Shown: positions 54,137 through 61,972, counted from the first letter of the stretch. The stretch: DNA of 64,000 nt from Nocardioides jiangsuensis (GCF_019679455.1 NZ_JAIEZQ010000001.1:1178001-1242000); one strand, 5' to 3'. Notes: a model not told the origin generated them from the letters alone. Translations and numbers: made by a program.

Positions 54137-54733
54137 TCAGCCGCGCAGGTCGCGCAGGTCGTCCCAGGTGTCGACGTCCCGCGCCTCCTCGCCGACGGCG
54201 TCCACCGAGGCCAGGCGCAGCGGCAGGAGCAGCCGGCGCATCGGCAGGCCGTGCTCGTCCTCGTGCCGCGGGGGACGGGCGGACGTGAGGCCGTCGTACC
54301 GGTAGACCGCGGCGAGGTACTGCCGGTGGCCGTCCGGGTCGACCAGCACCGCCCCGTCCGCGTCCGGCTCGGCGCGTACGGCGTCCACCAGGCGGGCCAG
54401 CGTCGCCGGCGTCACGCGGGGCATGTCCACCGCGAGCACGCACACCAGGTCCGCTCGGCGGCCCAGCGCGTCCAGGCCCGCGAGGAGTCCGGCGGCCGGA
54501 CCACCGCCGACGGGGTCCTCCCGGGTCCACGTGACCGGCCGTGACGTCGGCACCCGCGGGCCCACCACGACGACCTCGTCCGAGGCGATGGTGGCCCGGA
54601 GGGCGTGCTCCAGCAGGGTCTCCCCGCCGATCTCGATGCCGGCCTTGTCCGCGCCACCGAGCCGCACTCCGCCGCCGCCGGTGAGGAGGACGCATGCCAG
54701 GCGGGGGGAGGAGGGGGACTCGGGGCTGCTCAC
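54137..54733 (-). CDS. mobA: MobA-like molybdenum cofactor guanylyltransferase
   Basis: 198 residues, GTG at 54733. N-terminal nucleotide-binding signature VLLTGGGGVRLGGADKA with Lys30 and a metal-binding VDMP (Asp103). It transfers a nucleotide to molybdopterin. A longer upstream extension was not used since the family begins here. May support the sulfite-oxidase-type molybdoenzyme at 7-8.7 kb, although that subfamily often uses Mo-MPT without guanylylation. Confidence 0.82.
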   Translation of the reverse strand: MSSPESPSSPRLACVLLTGGGGVRLGGADKAGIEIGGETLLEHALRATIASDEVVVVGPRVPTSRPVTWTREDPVGGGPAAGLLAGLDALGRRADLVCVLAVDMPRVTPATLARLVDAVRAEPDADGAVLVDPDGHRQYLAAVYRYDGLTSARPPRHEDEHGLPMRRLLLPLRLASVDAVGEEARDVDTWDDLRDLRG

Positions 54734-54770
54734 GCTCGCAGTCTCGCACCTCGGGTGGCAGGCTGGCCGG

Positions 54771-55562
54771 GTGCGCACCCTCACCGTGACCCTCGTGCAG
54801 AAGGCCTCCGGCCTGGACCCGGCCGAGAACCTCGCCGCCCTCGACGACGTCGTGGCCGAGGCCTTCTCCGGGTCCTCGCCGCGTCCCGACCTCGTCGTGC
54901 TCCCCGAGGTGTTCATGCGCGACTTCGGCAAGCCCGGGTCGGAGATCGGCGCCTTCGCCGAGGACCTCGACGGCCCGTTCGTGCGGCGGCTGCGGCAGAA
55001 GGCCCAGGAGTATGACGTCACGCTCGTCGCCGGGATGTTCGAGCGCAGCGAGGACCCCGCCCGTCCGTACAACACGCTCGTGGTCGTCGACGGGGGCGGC
55101 CTCCGGGCGACGTACCGGAAGATCCATCTCTACGACTCCTTCGGCTACAAGGAGTCCGACCGGCTGCTCGCCGGCGCCCTCGAACCGGTCACCGTCGACC
55201 TCGACGGGATCCGCCTCGGGCTGATGACCTGCTACGACCTGCGCTTCCCCGAGCTCGCCCGGGCGCTCGTCACCGCGGGCGCCGAGCTGCTCGTCGTGCC
55301 CGCCGCGTGGGTGGCCGGGCCCGGCAAGGCCGACCACTGGACCACGCTGGCGCGGGCGCGCGCGATCGAGAACACCGTGTACGTCGCCGCGGCCGGCCAG
55401 CCCGGACCGCGCTACACCGGCCACTCGATGGTGGTGTCGCCGCGCGGTGAGGTGCTCACGGCGGCGGGCGAGGAGGAGGCCCTGGTCACCGCGGTGGTGG
55501 ACGGCGACGAGCTGGAGGCCGCGCGCGCGGAGAACCCGTCGCTGCTCAACCGGCGCCTCTGA
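54771..55562 (+). CDS. Carbon-nitrogen hydrolase (nitrilase superfamily)
   Basis: 263 residues. Catalytic triad: Glu46 in VVLPEVF, Lys117 in TYRKIHLYD and Cys154 in MTCYDLRFPE. Class of omega-amidases/deaminated-glutathione amidases (Nit1/2-like). GTG start, divergent from mobA. Substrate not assigned. Confidence 0.93.
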   Translation: MRTLTVTLVQKASGLDPAENLAALDDVVAEAFSGSSPRPDLVVLPEVFMRDFGKPGSEIGAFAEDLDGPFVRRLRQKAQEYDVTLVAGMFERSEDPARPYNTLVVVDGGGLRATYRKIHLYDSFGYKESDRLLAGALEPVTVDLDGIRLGLMTCYDLRFPELARALVTAGAELLVVPAAWVAGPGKADHWTTLARARAIENTVYVAAAGQPGPRYTGHSMVVSPRGEVLTAAGEEEALVTAVVDGDELEAARAENPSLLNRRL

Positions 55563-55640
55563 CGTGGGTCCGGCCGCGTTGGTATCCTCGCGGGGTCAGG
55601 TGGGGTCTGACGCCATCGTCGTCGTCGTGAGGGTTTGACC

Positions 55641-56861
55641 GTGGTGCGTGCTGACCAGAAGCCTGGTCGCCGGCGTGCGGTGCCGGAGCCGAAGCCCCGA
55701 CGCAGCCGTTCGGACCGGCAGGACCGGACCGGCGTCGACGCCCGGGACCAGCAGGACCCGCAGGAACCTGCCGGCTCCCCGGCCCCCGAGGCCGTTCCCG
55801 AGCCGCCGACGCTGATCGCGCCCCAGGTCACCCCCCGCGTCCAGGGCGTCCCTCCCGCGGAGCCGAAGCGGTCCCTGGCCGCCCGGCTCACCGTCAGGGC
55901 GATGAAGGGGCTGTGGCTGCTCACCGTCCTCGCCGGTGCCGCGGCGGTCGCCACCCACTGGATACCGGACCTGTCCGTGCCCGACGTCGTCGCGACCGCG
56001 GGCGCGGTCACGCTGACCACCGCCTACGCCTTCGGCCTGGCCGCCCGCACCGGTGGCCGGCCGCTGCTCAGCGGCGGGTTGGCCCTCGCACTCGCCCTGG
56101 CCGCCGTCCTGTCGCAGGTGCCGATCCTGCTCGCCGGCGCCGCCGTCGGCACCGCCGTGCTCGCCGCCGTGCTCGGCGTGATGTCCACGGTCCCGGCGGC
56201 GCGTTTCGTCGGCGTGGTCCGTGAGGTCCTCGTCGCGGTCGCGGTCGCGGTCGTCGGCGGGTTCGCCGCGGAGGCCTACGAGGCCGAGCTGTCTCTCGAG
56301 CGCACCGGCTACCTGGTCCTCGGCCTCTCCCTGCTCTGCGCGCTCGGGCTGGTCTACCGGCTCGGCGCCGGTCTGCACGGCCTCGGCAAGCGTGGACTGG
56401 TGATGATCGTCGGCGGCGTCGGCCTGCTCACGGTCACCCTCGCCTACACCGAGGCGCTCGGACAGTGGGGCTCCCCGGCGCTGATCGAGGGCATCGAGAG
56501 CAGTGTCGACGTGGTCCGCGACACCCTCGGCGCCGTACCGCGGCCGATCGAGGTGCTGCTCGGCTTCCCGGCGCTGGCCTGGGGGATCTCCACCCGCGCC
56601 CGTCGGCGCCAGGGCTGGTGGGTCTGCGCGTTCGGTGCGGCCGGCCTCGCCGCGGTGACGGTCTCCATGCTCGACCCCGACGTCTCGGTGCTCGAGTCGG
56701 GGCTGACCCTGCTGTACGGCGTCGTGCTGGGGCTGCTCCTCGGGTACGTCGTGATCCGCGCCGACCTGTTCCTCACCGGCCCCCGTGGCCGCCGGGCCCG
56801 CCGGCTCGAGGAGGCCCGGGCCCACCGTCCCGAGCCGGGCCGGATGCAGCCCCTGCTGTGA
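55641..56861 (+). CDS. Multi-span membrane protein, unknown function
   Basis: 406 residues from the GTG at 55641 (a TTG two codons earlier and a GTG one codon later are alternatives). About 80 Pro/Arg/Glu-rich N-terminal residues (likely cytoplasmic) are followed by some nine or ten membrane helices and a short basic tail. No domain recognised. Ends 83 bp before a biotinyl-domain gene. Confidence 0.75.
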   Translation: MVRADQKPGRRRAVPEPKPRRSRSDRQDRTGVDARDQQDPQEPAGSPAPEAVPEPPTLIAPQVTPRVQGVPPAEPKRSLAARLTVRAMKGLWLLTVLAGAAAVATHWIPDLSVPDVVATAGAVTLTTAYAFGLAARTGGRPLLSGGLALALALAAVLSQVPILLAGAAVGTAVLAAVLGVMSTVPAARFVGVVREVLVAVAVAVVGGFAAEAYEAELSLERTGYLVLGLSLLCALGLVYRLGAGLHGLGKRGLVMIVGGVGLLTVTLAYTEALGQWGSPALIEGIESSVDVVRDTLGAVPRPIEVLLGFPALAWGISTRARRRQGWWVCAFGAAGLAAVTVSMLDPDVSVLESGLTLLYGVVLGLLLGYVVIRADLFLTGPRGRRARRLEEARAHRPEPGRMQPLL

Positions 56862-56944
56862 GACGGACGGGCCCGTCCCGCGCGGCCCCGACCGTTCCCC
56901 GTCGTACCTGCGGGTAATCGGGCGGCGCGTGTACCGTCCGGCTC

Positions 56945-57178
56945 ATGGCCCGTGACCCGAAGACCGCAGAGATCGTCGCCGAGATGGTGGCCAACGTGAT
57001 GCGGGTGGTCGTCGCCCCCGGCGACAGGCTCGAGGCCGGCGACACCGTGGTGCTGCTGGAGTCGATGAAGATGGAGATCCCCGTCCTCGTGGAGGCGCCC
57101 GGGACCGTCACCGCGGTCAAGGTCGGCGAGGGCGACGTGGTCCAGGAGGGCGACGTCCTGGTCACGCTCGACCTCTGA
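56945..57178 (+). CDS. Free-standing biotinyl/lipoyl carrier domain protein
   Basis: 77 residues, ATG at 56945. The whole protein is one carrier domain with ESMKMEIPV (modified Lys42). Similar short proteins, annotated as acetyl-CoA carboxylase biotin carrier or biotin/lipoyl-binding protein, occur in actinobacteria with an unknown partner. No carboxylase gene is adjacent here. Confidence 0.88.
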   Translation: MARDPKTAEIVAEMVANVMRVVVAPGDRLEAGDTVVLLESMKMEIPVLVEAPGTVTAVKVGEGDVVQEGDVLVTLDL

Positions 57179-57227
57179 GCCCGTCCCCTAGACTGCTGCA
57201 CCGTGCGGGTCCTCGCGGGCTCGTCCA

Positions 57228-57319
57228 GGAGGGGTGCCGGAGCGGCCGATCGGAACCGCCTTGAAAGCGGTCGCTGGCAGAGATGTCAGCCGCGGGTTCG
57301 AATCCCGCCCCCTCTGCCA
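57228..57319 (+). tRNA. tRNA-Ser (anticodon UGA)
   Basis: Acceptor GGAGGGG pairs with CCCCTCT (first pair G-U), with the CCA end encoded. The anticodon stem has loop CTTGAAA, giving UGA. A long variable arm (CGCTGGCAGAGATGTCAGC region) is typical for tRNA-Ser. T-loop GGTTCGAATCC. 92 nt. Confidence 0.95.
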
Positions 57320-57323
57320 GGCA

Positions 57324-57358
57324 GACGCCGGCCCACCGTTCGCGGGAGGGCCGGCGTC
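57324..57358 (+). terminator. Hairpin after tRNA-Ser(UGA)
   Basis: Perfect 11-bp stem: GACGCCGGCCC at 57324-57334 and its complement at 57348-57358, 13-nt loop, 5 nt after the tRNA end. No U-tract. Confidence 0.65.
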
Positions 57359-57433
57359 ACCGCGTTCGCGCGACGGAGCGGGGACGCTTCAGACCCACGG
57401 AGGGTCCGGGCGTTCCCCCTGGTCGGCAGTGGG

Positions 57434-57793
57434 CTACTCCGAGCCGCCGATCTCGAGCGAGACGGTGTCGTAGACCAGGTCGCTGAGCCGCTGCCGGTGG
57501 TGCTCGAGGTCGGCGACGAGCCGCTTGAGGTCGCGGCGCACCGGCTCCACGTCCGGCGCCTCGAGCACCGTCGGGCCGAGCACGCCGAGCTTGCGCAGCA
57601 GGGCGTCGCGCTCACGGAGCAGGGCGGCCTGGCGTGCGGCGAGCCAGGCGTCCCCGCCACGGCTGTACTCGCGCGCCAGCGCTTCCTTGACGCCTGCCAT
57701 CCGGTGCCGCACCAGCCATCGCCACATGTGGTGGCGGCGGGGTGAGTCGAGGGCTTGCTGGAGCCCGATGATCGCGTGTTCCAAACCGGTCAC
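57434..57793 (-). CDS. Conserved hypothetical helical protein
   Basis: 119 residues from the GTG at 57793, which has GGAGGTGG just upstream; an in-frame start further upstream (57874) is less likely. Mostly charged helices (MWRWLVRHRMAGVKEALA and a Lys/Glu/Leu-rich RDALLRKLGVL then RRDLKRLVADLEHHRQRL near the end), coiled-coil-like. No known domain. Divergent from the membrane-protein gene at 57923. Confidence 0.72.
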   Translation of the reverse strand: MTGLEHAIIGLQQALDSPRRHHMWRWLVRHRMAGVKEALAREYSRGGDAWLAARQAALLRERDALLRKLGVLGPTVLEAPDVEPVRRDLKRLVADLEHHRQRLSDLVYDTVSLEIGGSE

Positions 57794-57922
57794 GGGAACC
57801 ACCTCCGGCCACGGGGGAAGATGAGGGGTGGATCTTGAGTGTGACCCCGGCCACAGTCTTGTGACAAGGGCCATGACCCCGCCATTTGGCCGCGGTCGGC
57901 GGTATTGGGTCTAATCGACGAC

Positions 57923-58375
57923 GTGGCCTCCGACTATCGATTCTCCCAGCCCCTGATCGCCCGCTTGCTGGGGTTCTTCCTGGCCGGCCTCGGCGTGCTG
58001 GTCTTCCTGCTCACCGCCGCGGTCGGGCTGTTCGCGCTGCCCGTGGTCGTGCTGACCGTGGGCGTCGTCCTCGCGGTCGTCGCGGTGTTCGTCGGGGGCG
58101 CCCTGCTGACCCGCAACGGCACCGTGGTCCGGCTCGACGACGAGGGCTACCAGGTGCGCTTCGTGCGCGGCGCGGGGGTGAAGCAGGCGCGGTGGAAGGA
58201 CGTCGAGGACGTGGTCGCCACCACCGTGGCCGACGAGCGGTGCGTGGTGCTCCGGCTGCGCGACGGCCGGACGACGACGATCCCGGTGCGGGCCCTCGCC
58301 GGCAGCCCCGACGCCTTCGTCAAGGACCTCCAGGTCCACCTGAACAAGGGGCACGGGTACCGCCGGCTGAACTGA
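57923..58375 (+). CDS. Membrane protein with two TM helices and a beta-rich tail
   Basis: 150 residues from the GTG at 57923 (a TTG at 57905 would add six). Two hydrophobic segments at about 14-38 and 41-62 then a C-terminal region with PH-like beta pattern (VVRLDDEGYQVRFV ... ARWKDVEDVVATTV). Function unknown. Weak or no Shine-Dalgarno; TATTGG/TAAT upstream may be a promoter giving a very short leader. Confidence 0.72.
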   Translation: MASDYRFSQPLIARLLGFFLAGLGVLVFLLTAAVGLFALPVVVLTVGVVLAVVAVFVGGALLTRNGTVVRLDDEGYQVRFVRGAGVKQARWKDVEDVVATTVADERCVVLRLRDGRTTTIPVRALAGSPDAFVKDLQVHLNKGHGYRRLN

Positions 58376-58432
58376 GCCGGGTCCCGATTGGCCCCGGCGA
58401 GGCGCGCGCAGGTAGCCTGTGCCTCGCTGTCT

Positions 58433-58523
58433 GGAGGTGTCGCCTAGTGGCCTATGGCGCCCGCCTGCTAAGCGGGTTGAGGGTTACCCCCTCTCGCGGG
58501 TTCAAATCCCGCCACCTCCGCCA
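58433..58523 (+). tRNA. tRNA-Ser (anticodon GCU)
   Basis: Acceptor GGAGGTG pairs with CACCTCC; CCA encoded. Anticodon loop CTGCTAA gives GCU. Long variable arm and T-loop GGTTCAAATCC. 91 nt. Confidence 0.95.
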
Positions 58524-58538
58524 GACCCGAACGGCCCC

Positions 58539-60113
58539 TTACGGAGACTCGTCTCCGGAGGGGTCGTTCGTCGTCTCCGGGCCGGGCAGGGCCTCCGCGG
58601 CCTCGTCGCCCAGGTCGAGCTCGGTGTACGGACCCACCACGAAGTCGCCCACGGTGCGCACGGTGACCGGTTGCAGGCCCACCGGCCGTCCCGCCCGGTA
58701 GGTCACCAGGGTCACCTGCGCGTCGCGGCGCAGCTTGCTGCCGATGGCCACCGCGTACGCCGCGCCGCCGGTGGTGCCGTTCGTGTAGGTGTAGCCGGCC
58801 CTGCCGTTCTCACCGACCACCCGGGTCGGCCCGAGCTGCGCGTGGATGTGCCCGCCGACGACGAGGTCGACGCAGCCGCGCGCGAGGGCGTCGCGGCCGG
58901 TGTTCGCGTCGTGCACCAGGAGGGTGGAGACCCGCTCCCCGTCCTCGTCGTACGCGCAGGCATCGTCGGCCACCCGCTCGGCGTGATCGCCGAAGGACAG
59001 CCCGACCTCGTCGCGCCAGCTGCCGAGCCCGCTGCTGCGCGGGTCGTCGGAGCCCAGGAGCCGGATGTCGTCGGGACCGTCGACGAGCTCGCCCTCGAAC
59101 GTGGTGAAGCCGAGGTCGTCGAGGTAGGTGGGCACGAAGTCGCCGTTGTCGTGGTTGCCGGCGACGGCGAAGAGATGGTCGTAGTCACGGAACGCCTGGT
59201 GGAGCGAGTCCAGGCTGAACGCCTCCCACGGGCTGCCGGTCGAGGTGTCGTCCCCGGCGTCGAGGAGCATGGTCGCGCCACCCTGGTCGGCGATCGCGCG
59301 GGCGACGGCATCCATACCGATGTTGTCGTGCCGGTCGCTGACGAGCAGCGCCACGGTCTCGTCGTCGCCGGGCCGGTGCAGCTGGTCGGCGAGCTCGGGG
59401 GTGGCGGCCACGACCTTCTCGTAGAAGGCGACGCTACGGCGGTAGCTGTCGAAGGCGCTCTCGGCGAGCCGCTTGGTGCCGGTGGTCATCAGGCCGCTCT
59501 CGATCTCGAGCCGCTCGGCCTCCTCGGGCACGGGCACGTCCGGCAGCTCGTCGGCGACCGAGACCCAGTCCTCGCCCTGCAGCCGGGACTCGTCTCCGCG
59601 CCGGCTCCAGGGCTGGAGCACCGCGACGGCGACCACGACGCCGGCCAGGCCGACGTACCCGACCCGGCGGGGGGTGAGGTGGTGGAACAGCTCCTCGCGA
59701 CGGCGCCGGCCGAGGGCGACCAGGGCGGCGGGGCCGAGGAGGCCGATCAGGGCGCCGGTGACCGCACTGTCCACGGCCATCGCGGAGAGCGCGGAGCGGA
59801 GCTTGGCGATCTCGCCCTCGGGCTGGCTGCCGATCACCGCGTAGCGCTGGATCAGTGCCTCGTAGCTGCTGAGGTTGGTCTTTCCGAGCCGGACATCGGC
59901 GCCGAGCGCATAGCCGGTGGGGTAGCGCAGGTTCGGCAGGTACGGGCCGAGGTCGAGCGTGGCGTACCCGTCGAACGTGGGGGAGACGACCGCGTCGTGG
60001 CTGGCGATGTTGGTCGACTCGGAGCTGTTGGCGAAGGCGAGCAGGCTCACCGGGACCGCGAGAAACGCCCAGGCCAGGCCGAGGATCAGGATCCGTCCGA
60101 GTCGTTGCCGCAT
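58539..60113 (-). CDS. Membrane-anchored metallophosphoesterase
   Basis: 524 residues from the ATG at 60113 (TTG at 60146 is the alternative). One N-terminal TM and further hydrophobic segments up to about 175, then a calcineurin-like domain with SDRHDNIG, LDAGDDTS, AGNHDNGDF and GGHIHAQLG motifs for two metal ions. The catalytic domain is predicted to be on the outside. Its stop codon lies in a hairpin (58529-58569) next to tRNA-Ser(GCU). Substrate unknown. Confidence 0.83.
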   Translation of the reverse strand: MRQRLGRILILGLAWAFLAVPVSLLAFANSSESTNIASHDAVVSPTFDGYATLDLGPYLPNLRYPTGYALGADVRLGKTNLSSYEALIQRYAVIGSQPEGEIAKLRSALSAMAVDSAVTGALIGLLGPAALVALGRRRREELFHHLTPRRVGYVGLAGVVVAVAVLQPWSRRGDESRLQGEDWVSVADELPDVPVPEEAERLEIESGLMTTGTKRLAESAFDSYRRSVAFYEKVVAATPELADQLHRPGDDETVALLVSDRHDNIGMDAVARAIADQGGATMLLDAGDDTSTGSPWEAFSLDSLHQAFRDYDHLFAVAGNHDNGDFVPTYLDDLGFTTFEGELVDGPDDIRLLGSDDPRSSGLGSWRDEVGLSFGDHAERVADDACAYDEDGERVSTLLVHDANTGRDALARGCVDLVVGGHIHAQLGPTRVVGENGRAGYTYTNGTTGGAAYAVAIGSKLRRDAQVTLVTYRAGRPVGLQPVTVRTVGDFVVGPYTELDLGDEAAEALPGPETTNDPSGDESP

Positions 60114-60130
60114 CCACAGCAGGATAGGTG

Positions 60131-60146
60131 TTGCAAGTTTGTGCAA
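60131..60146. promoter_or_regulatory. TGCA-N6-TGCA dyad near the metallophosphoesterase start
   Basis: TTGCAAGTTTGTGCAA: perfect TTGCA...TGCAA arms with a 6-bp centre, 18 bp upstream of the phosphoesterase ATG. A related dyad is at 60426-60441. Confidence 0.45.
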
Positions 60147-60425
60147 CCTGGGCGGCTCATGCGGGGTGGCCTGACCGGGTTCCTCATGATCTGTCCCGGC
60201 ATGGCCTTGTCATCTGCGAAAACCGGGCTGAATGGGTGGTTGCACCGCCGGTTTGGGTGCGTAAGTATGTGGCGTCGGATCAAGCCTCTTTGTCCGCGTC
60301 GAGATCGAGTCTCTGGGGCTCGACACCGCTCCCTGCCCTGCCGTGCGGGTGGCTTGCGCTGCAGCTGCGGCATGCGCCGAGACATTGTCCTCCCCCGCAC
60401 TGGGTTTCGCAGGAAAACGCCGGTT

Positions 60426-60441
60426 CTGCAGAAAAATGCAG
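60426..60441. promoter_or_regulatory. TGCA-N6-TGCA dyad upstream of the peptide gene
   Basis: CTGCAGAAAAATGCAG: perfect CTGCA...TGCAG arms with an AT-rich 6-bp centre, about 110 bp before the peptide start codon and 54 bp before a TAGATA -10-like element. Candidate binding site for the adjacent regulator or another factor. Confidence 0.45.
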
Positions 60442-60549
60442 TGCACACTCATGAGGGTTCGTTTGGTGGCCGAAGTGGCGTGCGTGCCTGACACTAGATA
60501 CAGGCCACAGTCCTCGTGGCTCCGCACCAACTACCCAAGAGGTTGACCG

Positions 60550-60723
60550 ATGAAGAAGACGCGGTTCGCAGCCAGGATCATTGCAGGCGCTCTGGCCTCG
60601 GCTGTCATCCTGACCGGATCGCTTGCCGGTCCTGCTCAGGCTAAGAACGACACCGGCTGGCCGACGGGCGCCAAGAGCGGTGACACCTCGGTCCTGAAGG
60701 ACACGGGCTGGCCGACCGGCTGA
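60550..60723 (+). CDS. Secreted mini-protein with duplicated DTGWPTG heptapeptide (candidate signal peptide precursor)
   Basis: 57 residues, ATG at 60550 with AAGAGG 7 bp upstream, TGA at 60721. Residues 1-31 are a textbook Sec signal peptide: basic KKTRFAAR start, hydrophobic core IIAGALASAVILTGSL and a cleavage site AQA before Lys32. The predicted mature chain has only 26 residues and includes DTGWPTG at 34-40 and again at 51-57, the latter being the exact C-terminus. No Cys, so not a disulfide or lanthipeptide type. It is divergent in orientation from a TrmB/LuxR-like regulator gene whose stop lies about 200 bp downstream, with a 6C-type sRNA between. Resembles a processed pheromone precursor; function is inferred. 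Confidence 0.85.
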   Translation: MKKTRFAARIIAGALASAVILTGSLAGPAQAKNDTGWPTGAKSGDTSVLKDTGWPTG

Positions 60724-60795
60724 CCGTGACGTGTAGCGCTCGATCTCGGGCGAGCGGCACAAAGATGCGCCGGCCAAGGCCGTGCGCCACATAGT

Positions 60796-60914
60796 TTGAG
60801 ACAGGGACGACGGAGTCATCCCCCCCGACTCCTCGATCCCAGTGCCATCCCCCCGGCCTGTCTCAACCTCGCGAGGGCAGACATGTATTGCACATGATCT
60901 GCCCTCGCTTATTT
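60796..60914 (+). ncRNA. 6C-type small RNA with terminator
   Basis: Outer stem TTGAGACAGG/CCTGTCTCAA (60796-60805 with 60857-60866) encloses a hairpin GGAGTC-ATCCCCCCC-GACTCC (60812-60832), and a second run CATCCCCCCG lies at 60847-60855. Two C6-or-longer runs in a stem-bearing RNA are the hallmark of actinobacterial 6C RNA (B11 in mycobacteria). A strong terminator follows: GCGAGGGCAGA at 60871-60881, inner CATGT/ACATG, complement at 60898-60908, then TTATTT. Exact 5' end is uncertain (CATAGT -10-like element at 60790-60795). In mycobacteria 6C acts by C-rich loops on G-rich ribosome sites. Confidence 0.8.
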
Positions 60915-60919
60915 ATGCC

Positions 60920-61972
60920 CTATGTGTCGCTGGACGCATTCTCTTCGGCAGCCTCGGACTCGACGCCTGCCGTCGGGTCTACGGCATCTGCGTCGGTAGC
61001 GGCAGCGCCCATGGCGTGCCCGAGCTGGAAGCGTGTCTGCACGCCGTACTCGTCCTTGAGGGCCGCGATGTACCCGGCGTAGGTGCGTGTGCTGACTCCG
61101 AGGCGCTTGGCGCTGGCCGGGTCGCTGTGACCCTCGACGAGGAGACGGATGGTCATCGCGCGGACATCCGAGGCGATGCTCCGCTCGTTCTTGGCGTCAT
61201 GAGCCGTGAATGGGCGTGCCCGCTCCCATGAGCGTTCGAAGATGTCGACCAGGTAGTCGATCAGGGACCGATCGTGGATCGCGATCGCGACGTGGTCGCC
61301 GGCTGCCCCAGGGATGATCGCGACGTAGCGGTCGACGACGATGAGCCGGTTGAAGAATTCGTCGAGGGTGCGCACCTCGGCACCGTGCTGGGTGACCTCT
61401 CCGACGTACTCACGCGTCGCGGGGCTCTGGCGCGCAGAGTGCTGGTAGAGCGTGCGCATCTTGATACCGCGGTTCAGGGCCTGGATGTCCCGGTTGACCG
61501 CCAGAGCCAGCTGCGGAGCCGGACGTCGGCCGTGCGGCTGGGCGGTCAGCAGCTCCTTGCGGCAGTCGCTGACTGCGGCCTGGATGTAGCTGTTGATGTT
61601 GGCGAAGCCCCGGACCTCGGTGATGGGCCGAGAGGACAGATGCGGGGACTTTCGGTACGTCTGACCGAGGTTCGTAAAGACGCCTGCCCATCGGGCTGAC
61701 TCGGTGAGGAGGTCCGCACCCTGCTGTCCGAGGGGGACCACCACCCGTGACTGCACCTCAGCAGGGTCAACGGGGTAATACTGAGTCGCTTCATCGTCGA
61801 AGCGAAGCAAGCCGATATCGATCAGAAGCTCGAGGGCCGGACGAAGTTCCGACCCCTCTTGCAGCCTGGGATCTTCGGCGTCGAGGTGCCCGTGAGCCAC
61901 TGCGTTGGCATAGATACGGCTCGCGTGCGTCTCCAAGAGCTCTCGCTCCTCAGGGCCGTACCGTGCAGCCAC
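60920..61972 (-). CDS. TrmB-like/LuxR-type transcriptional regulator
   Basis: 350 residues from the GTG at 61972 behind a strong GGGAGG. N-terminal winged-helix-like region (about 10-70: AEDPRLQEG...ALELLIDIGLLRFDDEATQYYPVDP), a central TrmB/PLD-like sensing region with RTLYQHSARQSPATREYV and AEVRTLDEFFNRLIVVDRYVAIIPG (173-222), and a C-terminal LuxR-type HTH at about 272-318 (LLVEGHSDPASAKRLGVSTRTYAGYI). The acidic C-terminal tail is not conserved. No signal peptide. This combination is frequent in Streptomyces and relatives with unknown ligands. Neighbours: convergent peptide gene and 6C RNA on one side, pckG on the other, in the same direction. Confidence 0.85.
   Translation of the reverse strand: MAARYGPEERELLETHASRIYANAVAHGHLDAEDPRLQEGSELRPALELLIDIGLLRFDDEATQYYPVDPAEVQSRVVVPLGQQGADLLTESARWAGVFTNLGQTYRKSPHLSSRPITEVRGFANINSYIQAAVSDCRKELLTAQPHGRRPAPQLALAVNRDIQALNRGIKMRTLYQHSARQSPATREYVGEVTQHGAEVRTLDEFFNRLIVVDRYVAIIPGAAGDHVAIAIHDRSLIDYLVDIFERSWERARPFTAHDAKNERSIASDVRAMTIRLLVEGHSDPASAKRLGVSTRTYAGYIAALKDEYGVQTRFQLGHAMGAAATDADAVDPTAGVESEAAEENASSDT

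Larger units (their letters stand above)
60114..60549. other. AT-richer intergenic zone before the peptide gene
   Basis: 436 bp with no convincing gene; short frames in all phases lack coding bias and ribosome sites. It has visible AT runs (GAAAAATGCA, AAACTTGCAA) and two similar dyads (60131-60146, 60426-60441). TAGATA at 60495-60500 resembles a -10 hexamer for the peptide gene at 60550. It probably contains the promoters for that gene and for the metallophosphoesterase. Confidence 0.5.
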
